NCBI GenBank assembly: GCA_029975475.1
Contig: JARKPB010000003.1
Coordinates: 186,001-250,000, forward strand
Direction of reading: 5' to 3'
DNA length: 64,000 bases
Source: Anaerolineaceae bacterium
Lineage (GTDB): Bacteria > Chloroflexota > Anaerolineae > Anaerolineales > Anaerolineaceae
The notes beneath the pieces were generated by a model. The model did not search any database. It saw only the letters and a list, made by a program, of their open reading frames with translations, and was not told the DNA's origin. Below are positions 42,401 to 51,887 of the stretch, piece by piece (position 1 is the first letter of the stretch; every line of letters starts with the position of its first letter). Position numbers and translations under genes: made by a program.

Positions 42401-44236
42401 GTGGCCGCAGACCAGTTCTCACCGTTTCCGCCCAGCGCGCGTCAGATCGGCAGCGCTGGGCGGTTTGATTCTCTGGCCTGGGACGGCGCGGATTTACTCT
42501 GGTGCCTGACGCGCAGCGGCCAGGGCGCGCTCTACCGCGCGCCTTCCGGCCAAAACGGCAGCGTGATCAGCCAGGGTTTGAACATCGGCGGGCGGGTTCA
42601 TTACGGCGGAGGGGAGTTCAGCGCCCGCGCCGGCAGGGCGGCGGCTGCCGCCCGCGACGGCGGCCTGTATGTACTGGAAGCGGATGCTCCGCCAGAGCGC
42701 ATCCCCGCGCCGCCCGGGGCATGTGCCGCGCCGGTCATTTCTCCATCCGGCCAGCAGATCGCCTTTGTCCACAGCGACGGCCGTCAGGACAGCCTGATGC
42801 TCTGGACAGCCGGCCAGCCGATCGCGGCTGTCGTGGATGACGCTTCTGATTTTTACACGCAGCCCGCCTGGAATCCCACCGAAGACCGTCTGGCCTGGGT
42901 GGAATGGCGCTACCCTAACCTGCCCTGGATTCATACCCGCCTGGTCATGAAGCGTTTTCACCCTCACGATTCCCCTCAGCCGGTCATTCTTCGAGATGAA
43001 GCGGACAGCGTCTTTCAACAACCTGAATTTTCCCCGGACGGCCGCTGGCTGGCCTGCCTGCGCAGCCATCCTAACGGCGATTCGATTGAATTGCTTGATC
43101 TCTCAAACGAACGCTGGCGAACCCTGACCGGCGGACCGGGGTTGGTTCTGGCCCTACCCGCCTGGCTGCAGGGACAGCGCACGCTGGTCTGGTCAGCGGA
43201 CAGCCAGAGCCTGGTTTATTTGCGGTTTCAGCAGACGCGGGCGGAGATCTGGCAGGTATGGATTGCCAGCGGCTCGACCCGCATGATTCCGGACGGCGGG
43301 TATACCTGGTTCCAGCAGCCCTGCATCAATCCGGAAGGAAGGCTGGCCGTCCTGGCTTCCGCGGCGGATACCCCAGCGGTGATCTTGCTCCGCGGCGCTC
43401 AAACCTGGCAGGTGGCTGCCAGGGCAGATCCCCCGCCCCCGCCGGGTATCTTTCCCCAACCGCGCCCGTTGAACTTTCCCGGCAGCCATGGTGAAACCGT
43501 TTACGCGACCTATTATCCGCCCGTCCCTGGCAGGGGTGACGGACCGCCGCCAGCAATCGTTCACCTGCATTCCGGACCCACCCGTCTTGCCGGGCTGGAA
43601 TACGACCCGGAGATTCTTTTCTTTACCAGCCGCGGATTTGGCTGGTTGAGCGTCAATTACCGCGGCAGCGCCGGTTTTGGCCGGGCTTATCAGCAGGCGC
43701 TGCACGGCCGCTGGGGGGTCGCGGACGTCGCTGACGCCGCCGCGGCGGTGGCGGCGCTTTGCCGGTCCGGACTGGCAGATCCGCAGCGCCTGGCGCTCTA
43801 CGGCAGCAGCGCGGGCGGATTCACGGTCTTAAACACGTTAATTGAGCATCCCCATCTGGTCAGAGCCGCGGTTTGCAAATATCCGGTCAGCGACCTGCTG
43901 CGCCTGAATGAAACCACGCATAAGTTTGAACAGCATTACAACGACTGGCTGCTGGGCAGGCTGCCGGAAGCCGAAGACCTCTACCGGCAGCGCTCGCCGC
44001 TATTCCGCGCCGCGGCAATTCGCACTCCGCTGGCGCTCTTCCACGGTGAAGCGGATCCTGTGGTGCCGCCCGCCCAGAGTCAGCAAATCGCGGAAGCCGT
44101 CCGGGCCGCGGGTGGGATCTGCGAATTAACCATATACCCGGCGGAAGGCCACGGATTCCGCCAGGCGGGCACGCTCGAAAATTTTTATGACCAGATGCTG
44201 GGTTTTTTACGCCGTCAGGGAGTCATGGAAGGTTGA
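42401..44236 (+). CDS. S9-family prolyl oligopeptidase-like peptidase
   Basis: The first 340 residues form a beta-propeller with TolB/WD-type repeats (QQPEFSPDGRWLACLRSHPNGDSIELLD, LVWSADSQSLVYLRF). The C-terminal alpha/beta hydrolase domain has the nucleophile in LALYGSSAGGFTVLN, the Asp in FHGEADPVVPPAQ and the His in PAEGHGFRQ. The family cleaves short peptides after Pro or other residues, or acylated amino acids, in the cytoplasm. The GTG start lies 8 bases after the sixA stop and has no clear binding site. Its stop overlaps the convergent hydrolase gene by 14 bases. Confidence 0.9.
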   Translation: MAADQFSPFPPSARQIGSAGRFDSLAWDGADLLWCLTRSGQGALYRAPSGQNGSVISQGLNIGGRVHYGGGEFSARAGRAAAAARDGGLYVLEADAPPERIPAPPGACAAPVISPSGQQIAFVHSDGRQDSLMLWTAGQPIAAVVDDASDFYTQPAWNPTEDRLAWVEWRYPNLPWIHTRLVMKRFHPHDSPQPVILRDEADSVFQQPEFSPDGRWLACLRSHPNGDSIELLDLSNERWRTLTGGPGLVLALPAWLQGQRTLVWSADSQSLVYLRFQQTRAEIWQVWIASGSTRMIPDGGYTWFQQPCINPEGRLAVLASAADTPAVILLRGAQTWQVAARADPPPPPGIFPQPRPLNFPGSHGETVYATYYPPVPGRGDGPPPAIVHLHSGPTRLAGLEYDPEILFFTSRGFGWLSVNYRGSAGFGRAYQQALHGRWGVADVADAAAAVAALCRSGLADPQRLALYGSSAGGFTVLNTLIEHPHLVRAAVCKYPVSDLLRLNETTHKFEQHYNDWLLGRLPEAEDLYRQRSPLFRAAAIRTPLALFHGEADPVVPPAQSQQIAEAVRAAGGICELTIYPAEGHGFRQAGTLENFYDQMLGFLRRQGVMEG

Positions 44237-45134
44237 TCCGTCCATCCCGTCCGCGAGCCTGATCAAAAAACGAAATGATCCGCCGGGTATATTCCTCGGG
44301 AAAGGCCTGAAGATAACCGCCGTGGCCCACCCCTGGAACCAGCCAGAAATCCTTCGGTTCACCGGCTGCCTGGTACTGTTCCATCCCGCGCGCATTCTGC
44401 GCTTCCAACTCGCCAAAAATAAACAGGACCGGCCGCGGGCTGATCCTAGAAACCGCGTCGACAGGACTGAGATCGCCCGGCCAGATCCCGGTGCGCAGCC
44501 AGAAGTACAGCGCGACTTCATGATTGATCCACCATTCCCACGAGAGCGGCGGTGGCTGCGAATTGGTGAACTCGTCCAGAAGGTTGGCGTAATTCCCCTG
44601 GGCAACCACCGCCCGGATGCGCCCGTCTTGCGCGGCTGCCATCAAGAGGGCGGCCGAGCCGGCGGAAAAACCCAGACCGCCGACCCATTGCACTCCCGGT
44701 TGGGACAGCGCAAATTCCAGTCCGGCGATCACATCCTGCGCCTCTCTCCCGCCCAGGGTGAGCAGCGCGCCGGCGCAATTCCGCCCTTCCAGGCTCAGCG
44801 CTCCGTAACCGCGAGCGGTTAAACGCTCCATCACCGCCAGCAGATCATCCCGTCCGCCGCCAGCGCCGGGCATCAGGATAATCACCGCGCCATTTTCAGG
44901 CGGGCTCCACCATCCCCGCAGCACAATCCCGTCCGAACTGGTGATCGAGACGGGCTGATACAGCGGATGGGCTGGCATTCCCTCCGCGCAGGGGAGGTGC
45001 AGCAAAACCTCCACATAGGTAACAGACAGCGCCGCTGGCAGCAGCAGGTACAGGCTAATCCCGGCCGCTAAAATCAGGCGCAGCCACCGCTGCCAGGCGG
45101 GGCGGGCGGCAGGTCCAGGAGGAGGCGCTTTCAT
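44223..45134 (-). CDS. Membrane-anchored alpha/beta hydrolase
   Basis: A single N-terminal membrane helix (about residues 18-42) leads to an alpha/beta hydrolase domain with LMPGAGGGRDD (oxyanion), GGLGFSAGSAALLMAAA (nucleophile Ser), FIFGELEAQNARGM and GVGHGGYLQ (catalytic His). It resembles BEM46/FrsA-like hydrolases whose substrate is unknown. The ATG follows AAGGCGGGG. Convergent overlap of 14 bases with the S9 peptidase gene. Confidence 0.8.
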   Translation of the reverse strand: MKAPPPGPAARPAWQRWLRLILAAGISLYLLLPAALSVTYVEVLLHLPCAEGMPAHPLYQPVSITSSDGIVLRGWWSPPENGAVIILMPGAGGGRDDLLAVMERLTARGYGALSLEGRNCAGALLTLGGREAQDVIAGLEFALSQPGVQWVGGLGFSAGSAALLMAAAQDGRIRAVVAQGNYANLLDEFTNSQPPPLSWEWWINHEVALYFWLRTGIWPGDLSPVDAVSRISPRPVLFIFGELEAQNARGMEQYQAAGEPKDFWLVPGVGHGGYLQAFPEEYTRRIISFFDQARGRDGRINLP

Positions 45135-45152
45135 CACCCCGCCTTGAATATA

Positions 45153-46052
45153 TCAATCTTCCCAGTCGTGAGGTTCAATATGCACATAAGCCCGATCCAC
45201 TTCGGGCAGATCTTCCAGCCGGCCAATGACCTCATCGGCGATGCGGTGAGCCTCATTCAAGGTCATCTCGCCGTTAACATTAATGTGCAGGTCAACAATC
45301 AACCCCGGCCCGGCGTAATCCGTCATGGTGTGGTGAACCCGCTGGACGCCGGGCACGCCTTCGGCAACAGCCACAATCTGCTCGCGCAGCGCGCTGGAAG
45401 CGCCCGCGCCGGTTAAAAATCCCAGGTTCTCTTTTCCAGCCAGAAAAGCCGCGCGAAAGATCCAGATGGATACCAGCACGCCTGCGATGGGATCGGCCAG
45501 CGGATGAATAAAGGTCGCCCCGGCTGTGCCGACCGCGGCTGCCGCGCTGGTGAGAACGTCGCTGAGGTTGTCCTGCGCTGTCGTATTGAGGGTCGGACTG
45601 CTTAACCGAAACGCGATGCGCCGAATGACCAAAAACATACCGACTTTGACGCAGGCCGCCAGAAATAGAACCGCCAGCGGGAAGCCGATTTCAAACTGGC
45701 TGCCGCCGGAGAGGAAGCGTTCGATGGCGTTGCGAATCGCCAGGTAACCCGCCAGAGCCATGGATGCGGTGACCATCAGGCCGACCAGGGGTTCAAAGCG
45801 CCGGTGACCTTGCGGGTGCGAAAGGTCCGGTGGACGCTGTGCCATCCAAAGCCCAACCACCATAAAAAGCGAGTAGACCACGTCCGAACTGGAATTTGCC
45901 GCGTCGGCAAACAGCGCGGCCGAACCGCTGACGCTGGCCGCCACAATTTTCATCGCGGCAAGAAAAAGGTTTCCCCCCAGGGTGACAAATAAAGCCTTGC
46001 GATACAGCCGGCTGATCTCGGGTTGGGGCGTAAACTCGCGGACCCAGCGCAT
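45153..46052 (-). CDS. Cation diffusion facilitator, manganese-type signature
   Basis: A 299-residue CDF protein with six membrane helices and a C-terminal cytoplasmic metal-binding domain (VPGVQRVHHTMTDYAGPGLIVDLHINVNGEMTLNEAHRIADEVIGRL). The transport site residues read NSSSD in helix 2 (ADAANSSSDVVYS) and DNLSD in helix 5 (TAQDNLSDVLTS). N-x3-D plus D-x3-D is the arrangement reported for Mn-CDF exporters such as MntE, rather than the His-containing site of zinc CDFs. It lies 10 bases after the epimerase gene and is probably cotranscribed. Confidence 0.9.
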   Translation of the reverse strand: MRWVREFTPQPEISRLYRKALFVTLGGNLFLAAMKIVAASVSGSAALFADAANSSSDVVYSLFMVVGLWMAQRPPDLSHPQGHRRFEPLVGLMVTASMALAGYLAIRNAIERFLSGGSQFEIGFPLAVLFLAACVKVGMFLVIRRIAFRLSSPTLNTTAQDNLSDVLTSAAAAVGTAGATFIHPLADPIAGVLVSIWIFRAAFLAGKENLGFLTGAGASSALREQIVAVAEGVPGVQRVHHTMTDYAGPGLIVDLHINVNGEMTLNEAHRIADEVIGRLEDLPEVDRAYVHIEPHDWED

Positions 46053-46062
46053 AATGATGATC

Positions 46063-46998
46063 TCAAACTGCGCGCTGGTTCAGCGCTTCGCTTTGTTCAA
46101 GGGTCAAGCGCAGCCCGGTTTCAAGCGGCACTTTGGGCTCATAGCCAAGCAATTCCTGCGCCAGGGTAATATCCGCGCACAGCCGTGAGGGTCCGCCGTC
46201 ATTGCGCGGGTTGTAAACCACTTCCGGCGATCCGCCGCTGACCTTCAAGACCAGGCGGATCAAATCCCGCACGCTGGTATCCGTGCCGCTGCCAACGTTG
46301 ATCACCGTCTGATTGACCTTTTCAGCCGTGGCAGCCGCCACCATCGCGCTGACGACGTCATCCACGTACACATAATCGCGGGTCTGATTTCCATCCCCGT
46401 GAACCACAATCGTGCCGTTTTGCTGCGCCTGGCGTAAAAAATTGGGGATCACCGGCGCGTGAACAGGCGGCAGGTGCTGGCCGGGACCGTAGGCATTGAA
46501 GACCCGTAAAATCACGGCCTCGATTCCCCACAGGCGGCCAATGGTGCGCACGTAATATTCAGCCGCCAGTTTAGAGACAGCGTAAGGGGAGCGCGGGTTC
46601 GGCAGCGCGGCCTCGTTTACCGGTTGGGCGGACTGATTGCCGTACACCGCGCCGGATGAGATAAACACGACCCGCTTAACGCCGACATCGCGCATCGCCT
46701 CCATCAGGGTAACGGTTCCGCCCACATTGACATTGTTGTACTCGCGCGGGTACAGCACCGACTCGGGTACCAGCACGCGTGCTGCCAGATGGTACACACA
46801 GTCGACGTCCTGCAGCAGCGTCCACAATTTTGGGCGGTCGTTTACATCCCCGCGGGTTAAATGCACGTCCGGCGTTAGCGCTTCCGGGTTGCCCGCCGAA
46901 AGGTCGTCCAGCCCGCGCACCGCGTGGCCCTCGCGCGCCAGCCGGTTGGCCAGCGCAGAGCCCAAAAAGCCTGCTGCTCCAGTAATTAAGATATTCAT
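46063..46998 (-). CDS. NAD-dependent sugar-nucleotide epimerase (GalE-like SDR)
   Basis: A 311-residue extended SDR with the NAD site ITGAAGFLGSALANRL, catalytic SSGAVYG and YAVSK (Tyr/Lys), and the usual RVFNAYGPGQ and VYVDDV blocks. Such enzymes interconvert UDP-glucose/UDP-galactose or related sugars for surface polysaccharides; exact specificity cannot be read. A TATAAT at 47031-47036 on the minus strand gives its own transcript starting near 47024, and GGAAA precedes the ATG. Confidence 0.9.
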   Translation of the reverse strand: MNILITGAAGFLGSALANRLAREGHAVRGLDDLSAGNPEALTPDVHLTRGDVNDRPKLWTLLQDVDCVYHLAARVLVPESVLYPREYNNVNVGGTVTLMEAMRDVGVKRVVFISSGAVYGNQSAQPVNEAALPNPRSPYAVSKLAAEYYVRTIGRLWGIEAVILRVFNAYGPGQHLPPVHAPVIPNFLRQAQQNGTIVVHGDGNQTRDYVYVDDVVSAMVAAATAEKVNQTVINVGSGTDTSVRDLIRLVLKVSGGSPEVVYNPRNDGGPSRLCADITLAQELLGYEPKVPLETGLRLTLEQSEALNQRAV

Positions 46999-47030
46999 AC
47001 GACGATTTCCGATATTCCTAAGGGATTCGG

Positions 47031-47036
47031 ATTATA
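47031..47036 (-). promoter_or_regulatory. -10 box of the epimerase/CDF unit
   Basis: TATAAT on the minus strand, 32 bases ahead of the ATG, just after the adenosine deaminase stop. No clear -35 hexamer is seen. Confidence 0.45.
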
Positions 47037-47043
47037 GCACGAA

Positions 47044-48057
47044 TCACCCGTGCGGTTGCCCCGCCGCCCGGCGCTCCAGCAGGTGCTGCTTCTCATCCGC
47101 GGAAAGAAACGCCGTTTCCAGAGCGTTGATCTGTGCCTGGCGGATATCTGCCTGAGTCAGGCCAGCCGCCGGCGCGGCAACTTCGTATTCATATCGCAGG
47201 GTAATATTGCTGATTCCGGGATCATCGGTGTTTATACTGGCCAGCAATCCGCGTTCCAGGAAGCGCCGCAAAGGGTGCTGGGGATAATCCGGAACGGAAC
47301 TGGTCTGAACATTGCTGGTCAGGTTCGCCTCAATCCCAATCCGCTCTCGGGCGAGCAAATCCATCAACGCTTCATCTTCCACCGCGCGGATGGCGTGGCC
47401 AATGCGCTCCGCGCCCAGTTCCTCAACCGCCTGGCGCACCGATTCAGGCCCGGCCGCCTCGCCGGCGTGGATGGTGATGCGCAGCCCGGCATCGCGCGCC
47501 TTGCGGATATGCTCTACGAACAGGCTGCCCGGGTAATTAGCCTCATCCCCGGCCAGGTCCAGGGCGGTCACCAGATCGCGGCATTCCAGGATGGCCTGCA
47601 GTTCGCCCCAGGCCGCCTGCGGCCCATAGGTGCGGCTGATAATCCCGATCAAATTGGCGCGCACGCCGGTGGCGCGCGCCGCGGCGGCGGCGCCATCAGC
47701 CACGGCTTCCACGACCCCGCGAGGGTTCAATCCAAAAGGCTCGGCCATAAAGACCGGACTGAAGCGCAGCTCGATATAGTCCAGCCCTTCTCGAGCAGCG
47801 TCCTCAACATTTTCATAAGCCACCCGCCGGCAGGCATCCAGATCGGCCAGCACGCCGGTCATCCACTTAAATTTTTCGATAAAAGCCATCACCCCCGGCT
47901 GTTTCTCGCTGACCTGGACATGCGGGCGCAGCCCTTCCAGGTCCCAGGCGGGCAGCGGCAGGTTGTGCTGGCGGCCCAGGTCGAGGATGGTCTCCAGGCG
48001 CAGGCTGCCGTCCAGGTGGTGGTGCAGATCAATCAGCGGTAAAGTTGGATCAATCAT
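47044..48057 (-). CDS. add: Adenosine deaminase family protein
   Basis: A 337-residue amidohydrolase. Metal ligands and catalytic residues appear in order: [31 protein letters not shown] and [10 protein letters not shown]. The HAGE and TDDP blocks are typical of adenosine/adenine deaminases, which turn adenosine into inosine. The ATG at 48057 has GAGGAG close by and overlaps the HIT gene end by 8 bases; an upstream extension of the frame lies wholly inside that gene. It is the last of four overlapping genes starting at 49256. Confidence 0.9.
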   Translation of the reverse strand: MIDPTLPLIDLHHHLDGSLRLETILDLGRQHNLPLPAWDLEGLRPHVQVSEKQPGVMAFIEKFKWMTGVLADLDACRRVAYENVEDAAREGLDYIELRFSPVFMAEPFGLNPRGVVEAVADGAAAAARATGVRANLIGIISRTYGPQAAWGELQAILECRDLVTALDLAGDEANYPGSLFVEHIRKARDAGLRITIHAGEAAGPESVRQAVEELGAERIGHAIRAVEDEALMDLLARERIGIEANLTSNVQTSSVPDYPQHPLRRFLERGLLASINTDDPGISNITLRYEYEVAAPAAGLTQADIRQAQINALETAFLSADEKQHLLERRAAGQPHG

Positions 48058-48418
48058 GGCGCTCCTCGGGCAATTCAGCCAACAGATGAAAATGCAGGTG
48101 AGGGAAGGTTTGATAGTTACCGGCGTTGACCAGCAGGCGGTAACCGCCGCGGTCCAGCCCATCCTGACGGACGCGCTGCTGGACCGTGGTAATCAGTTCA
48201 CTTAACAATACGGTGTCGTGCGCATCCAGTTCGGCCAGGGTGGCGGTTCGGCGGCGCGGCAGCAGCACCAGATGATACGGCGCCTCCGCTTGAGGATGGA
48301 AAAAGCTGACCCAGTGGTCACCAACCTGCCTGCCCCAGCCGGGGACATAAATCAACAGCGTGCCGGTCAGCCACCGTCCGGGGCGCGATGCGAGCAGCCG
48401 CATGAGCCAGGCTTTCAT
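48050..48418 (-). CDS. HIT-family protein
   Basis: A 122-residue protein ending with the histidine triad PHLHFHLLA. The residues [22 protein letters not shown] are typical of Hint-type nucleotide hydrolases/transferases that act on AMP-linked phosphoramidates. It overlaps the GNAT gene upstream by ATGA and adenosine deaminase downstream, so the set may have to do with purine nucleotide salvage. Confidence 0.88.
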   Translation of the reverse strand: MKAWLMRLLASRPGRWLTGTLLIYVPGWGRQVGDHWVSFFHPQAEAPYHLVLLPRRRTATLAELDAHDTVLLSELITTVQQRVRQDGLDRGGYRLLVNAGNYQTFPHLHFHLLAELPEERHD

Positions 48419-48972
48419 GGGTTGAACTCCAGTTGAACCACCGGTCGGCGCGGATCCGCATGGATCATAACAAAACCGGCCGCTTTATACAGCGCTTCCG
48501 GGCCCGTCCACACATCGCCGTCCCCCAAATCAGCCCCGCAGTGCGGGAAGGCTTGCACACGCGCAAAACCGCGCGCACGAAGGTCAGCCAGCACTAGGCG
48601 CAGCAAACCGGCGGACAACCCCCGGCGGCGCAGCCCGGGGGGAATTAAAAAGCAGGTCACTGCGGCGGTCTGCGCGTCCGGTTCAAGGTCGTATGCACGC
48701 AGCAGCTTGGGGAAGGTGTCGCGGGCTCCCGCCTGACACCAACCCGCCGGCTGACTATCCAGATAAAGAATGTAACCGTCGCTCCGGTCGGCGGCGGCAA
48801 CCGCTTCTCGCACCGCGCGGTTTTGTTCCGCGCTGCGTTCGCCCCAGCCGTTCCAGTCCGGAAGCCACCAGGCAGCGCAGAAACACCAGCCAGCGCCGTT
48901 GGTCTGGCTGTGAACAGCGTAAAAATCGCCCAGGGTCTCTTTGGCGAATGGACGAATGGAGAGATGCGTCAA
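48415..48972 (-). CDS. GNAT-family N-acetyltransferase
   Basis: A 185-residue protein with a GNAT fold: TCFLIPPGLRRRGLSAGLLRLVLADLRARGFARV carries the acetyl-CoA loop (RRxGL/S) and GPEALYKAAGFVMIHAD the C-terminal strand pattern. The front part has aromatic and Cys residues (GAGWCFCAAWWLPDWNGWG) as in the group often named after uncharacterised GNATs of actinobacteria and Firmicutes. Substrate unknown. Coupled by ATGA to the genes on both sides. Confidence 0.8.
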   Translation of the reverse strand: MTHLSIRPFAKETLGDFYAVHSQTNGAGWCFCAAWWLPDWNGWGERSAEQNRAVREAVAAADRSDGYILYLDSQPAGWCQAGARDTFPKLLRAYDLEPDAQTAAVTCFLIPPGLRRRGLSAGLLRLVLADLRARGFARVQAFPHCGADLGDGDVWTGPEALYKAAGFVMIHADPRRPVVQLEFNP

Positions 48973-49256
48973 GGCTGTTTTTTCTCTGTCCGTTTCTGGC
49001 GCGCGCTTTCAACCAGTTCGATAATTCCAAACCAGAGCAAGATCGCCGCCAGGCCGTCATCCAGGTTGCCGACAATGGGCAGGTTGTCCGGTATAAATTC
49101 GAAGATGCCCATGGTCGGATTCAGGATATACAGCAGACCCAGGGCAGCCAGCAAAAAAACCAGCCAGCGCGGAAAACCGCGCGAAGACAGCGGCCGGGTA
49201 TAGCGGCCAACCTGTTCGCTGTCAAATGGATCGTGATTTGGGGACGATTGATTCAT
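48969..49256 (-). CDS. DUF1232-like small membrane protein
   Basis: A 95-residue protein with two hydrophobic segments. FIPDNLPIVGNLDDGLAAILLWFGIIEL is the DUF1232 core (usually D-x-IPD-xxPxxG-xxDD). The family is membrane associated and uncharacterised. GGGAG lies ahead of the ATG. First gene of the four-gene overlapping set ending with adenosine deaminase. Confidence 0.8.
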   Translation of the reverse strand: MNQSSPNHDPFDSEQVGRYTRPLSSRGFPRWLVFLLAALGLLYILNPTMGIFEFIPDNLPIVGNLDDGLAAILLWFGIIELVESARQKRTEKKQP

Positions 49257-49337
49257 CAGGTACTCCCGGGGAATTCCGGCGGAAGCCGCCGTCTACTTAT
49301 GGATGCTATCACCGCTGTTTGAAAATGACAAGCGGGA

Positions 49338-49598
49338 TTAAACCGGGTTTCCGGCAGCCCGCCGGCCGCGCTCGGTCAAAACCCAGACCTTCTGGCGCGC
49401 GGTGAGCAGACAGGCTCCCGCTGCTTCACAACCCTCGCAGGAAGCCGCGCAGTGAGTTATTTCTTCCAAATACCCCAGGTTGGTCAGCTGCAGCGCCATC
49501 TGTTCAACCAGAGCCGGGCTGATCCCCATGGCTGACGCCAGATCGCGGGGCGTGCGCTGATTGCCCCGGGCAATTAATGCCAGCAACTCCTGCAGCAT
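49338..49598 (-). CDS. feoC: FeoC-like winged-helix protein with a cysteine cluster
   Basis: An 86-residue protein with an N-terminal winged helix (LLALIARGNQRTPRDLASAMGISPALVEQMALQLTNLGYL) followed by CAASCEGCEAAGAC, a four-Cys cluster suited to an oxygen-sensitive Fe-S site, and a short C-terminal part. This is the FeoC layout. The ATG shares a base with the FeoB stop (TGATG), so it is translated with FeoB. FeoC proteins stabilise FeoB or regulate the operon. Confidence 0.85.
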   Translation of the reverse strand: MLQELLALIARGNQRTPRDLASAMGISPALVEQMALQLTNLGYLEEITHCAASCEGCEAAGACLLTARQKVWVLTERGRRAAGNPV

Positions 49599-51826
49599 CA
49601 GAACAGCCTCCCGAGCTGATACACGGCCACCGCCAGACCAAATGAGAGCGCCAGCATGACCGTCAGGCTAAACAGGGTCCACCGCCAGGAGCGGGTTTCT
49701 GCCTTGAGCGCCGCAATCGTCCCAACGCAGGGGATAAACAGCATCTGGAAGACCAGCATGGCGAGCGCAGCCGGCAGACCCAGCAGGCCGGGCAGACTGG
49801 CGCTCAAATCGCCGTAAAGGACGCCAATGGTGGCGATGGTGTTCTCTTTGGCAGCCACGCTGGTCAGCAGGGCGATGAGCATCTGCCAGGGCAGGCCCAT
49901 CAGCCGGCCAACCGGCTCGAGCCAGCGGCCAAAGACCCCCAGAAATGAGGTTGAAATCTCGCCGGTCGGGAAATAAGACAGACTCCATACCACCAACGAC
50001 GCCAGCAGAATCACCGTCCCGGCTTTTTGCAAGAAACCAATCAGATTATGCCAGACATACAGGCCGATGGTTTTAAAGTTGGGCAGGTGATAAAGGGGGA
50101 GTTCCATGATAAAGGCAACGTGTTCATCTTTAAAAGCAAAACGATGCAGCAGCAGCCCCAACCCGGCCAGCAGCAAGATGTTTCCGACGACCAGGCCCCA
50201 GGTCACCAGGACCGCCGCCGAACCGAAGAAGAGCGGTGCCAGCACGGCTACCACCGCCATGCGGGCCGTGCAGGGCACAAAAGGCACCAGCAGGGTGGTT
50301 AACAACCGCGCGCGTTTCGATTCAATAATTCGGGTGCCCAGCACCGCCGGCACATTGCAGCCAAAGCCCAGCAGGATCGGCAAAAAGCTCTTACCGTGCA
50401 GGCCCATCGAGTGCATCCAGCGGTCCGTCAAATACGCGGCGCGGGCCATGTAACCGGTATCCTCAAGAAAGCCCAGGACAAAGTAAAAAATCGCCAAAAT
50501 GGGCAAAAAGGTTAATACCATGCCCAGTCCGCCAAACACGCCGTCCACCAGCAGGGCAGACAGCCAGGCAGGCGCCGCCGCCAGGCTGACGCGGACGCTC
50601 TCGCCCAGCGCGCTTAACCAGTCGCTCAGCCACTTCTGCACGGGAGTACCGACGGCGTAGGTCAACCAGAAGGCCGCGCCCAGCGCCAGCGCCAGTGCCA
50701 GCGTGCCCAGCAGCGGGTGGGTCAGGACGCGGTCAAGGCGCGCGGTTAACCCCACCCGGCTGGCTGGCGGCTCCACCACCGCCGCGCGGATCATCCTTCC
50801 AATCCATTGATAACGCGCGCCGGCGATATCCAGCACCGCGTCTTCATGTTGATACATGAGGGCATCCACCTTCTTCCACTCGGCCGGGGACATCGCCGCC
50901 TGCATTTTTGCCGATAGGTCTTCATCGCCCTCCAGCAGTTTGATCGCCACCCAGTCGGAAGGGTACCCATCCGGGACAAAAGGCTGGATCATGGCTTCCA
51001 GCTCTTTCAGGACATCCAGATGCGCCGGCAGGATGGTCGGCCGCTTAGGTTCATAGGGCAATTGGCGGTCAAGCTGCTTTTCAATCACGTCCAGCAGCTG
51101 CTGCATTCCCTGGTTGCGCGCCGCAGCCATTGGCACAACCGGAATTCCCAGCGCAGATGCCAGAACCTGCGGTTCAACCGCCACACCCTCGGCTTCAGCC
51201 ACATCCATCATATTTAAGGCGACCACCACAGGAACCGGAAGCTGAAGCAGTTCAGCCACCAGATAGAGGTTGCGCTCCAGGGTGGCCGCATCCACCACCG
51301 CCACAACCAGATCGGGGCGCTGGCGGAGAATAAATTCGCGCGCGATCAGCTCTTCTTCTGAATTGGCCGTCAGGCTGTATGTGCCCGGCAAATCTACCAG
51401 TTCATAGCGCCTTCCGTTATATGAGAAAAAGCCGATCTTCTGCTCAACTGTCTTGCCCGTCCAGTTGCCCACATGTTGATTCAAGCCGGTCAGCATATTA
51501 AACACCGTCGATTTGCCCACATTGGGCTGACCGGCCAGAGCGATTGAATACGTGACCGCTGGCATATTCTGGCCGCTTCCCGCGATTTGGTTTTCTTCCT
51601 CAGCCGGACTGACCAGAATGCGCTCGGCCTCCCCGTGTCCAAGCGCGACCTGCACGCCGCGAATATTGACCAGCAGAGGACCGTGCGCGCCGTTGCGAAC
51701 CACTTTAACCGGCACCCCCACCGTAAAACCCAGAGTCGCCAGGCGCGAAATTAAGTTGCGCTGACCATCCAGGCGGCGGACCAGCCCTGTTTTACCTTCC
51801 TCTAAATCAACCAGGCGGCGTTCCAA
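49598..51826 (-). CDS. feoB: FeoA-FeoB fusion, ferrous iron transporter
   Basis: The 742-residue protein begins with a FeoA SH3-like domain (residues 1-75: LRRLDGQRNLISRLATLGFTVGVPVKVVRNG), here fused to FeoB. The G domain follows with G1 LAGQPNVGKSTVFN, G3 DLPGT and G4 NMMD, then the GDI region and the transmembrane permease with the Gate motifs (LPILLGFGCNVPAVLGTR, PCTARMAV, PCVGTIAAL). It imports Fe2+ at low oxygen. The start is TTG with AGGAG nine bases upstream. The promoter and palindrome at 51859-51905 suggest iron control. Confidence 0.95.
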   Translation of the reverse strand: MERRLVDLEEGKTGLVRRLDGQRNLISRLATLGFTVGVPVKVVRNGAHGPLLVNIRGVQVALGHGEAERILVSPAEEENQIAGSGQNMPAVTYSIALAGQPNVGKSTVFNMLTGLNQHVGNWTGKTVEQKIGFFSYNGRRYELVDLPGTYSLTANSEEELIAREFILRQRPDLVVAVVDAATLERNLYLVAELLQLPVPVVVALNMMDVAEAEGVAVEPQVLASALGIPVVPMAAARNQGMQQLLDVIEKQLDRQLPYEPKRPTILPAHLDVLKELEAMIQPFVPDGYPSDWVAIKLLEGDEDLSAKMQAAMSPAEWKKVDALMYQHEDAVLDIAGARYQWIGRMIRAAVVEPPASRVGLTARLDRVLTHPLLGTLALALALGAAFWLTYAVGTPVQKWLSDWLSALGESVRVSLAAAPAWLSALLVDGVFGGLGMVLTFLPILAIFYFVLGFLEDTGYMARAAYLTDRWMHSMGLHGKSFLPILLGFGCNVPAVLGTRIIESKRARLLTTLLVPFVPCTARMAVVAVLAPLFFGSAAVLVTWGLVVGNILLLAGLGLLLHRFAFKDEHVAFIMELPLYHLPNFKTIGLYVWHNLIGFLQKAGTVILLASLVVWSLSYFPTGEISTSFLGVFGRWLEPVGRLMGLPWQMLIALLTSVAAKENTIATIGVLYGDLSASLPGLLGLPAALAMLVFQMLFIPCVGTIAALKAETRSWRWTLFSLTVMLALSFGLAVAVYQLGRLF

Positions 51827-51858
51827 TCGTCACAGCTCCTGCAGCAAGTTATATGCGC

Positions 51859-51887
51859 ATTATACCGGATAAGCGAATATTTATCAA
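51859..51887 (-). promoter_or_regulatory. Promoter of the feoAB-feoC operon
   Basis: Minus strand: -35 TTGATA (51882-51887), 17-base spacer, -10 TATAAT (51859-51864), about 33 bases ahead of the TTG start. Confidence 0.8.

Noticed and set aside
47050-48042. 330-codon open frame on the plus strand
   Set aside because: It is antisense to adenosine deaminase, whose metal-binding motifs are intact, and its product has no recognisable features; long antisense frames are common in GC-rich genes.
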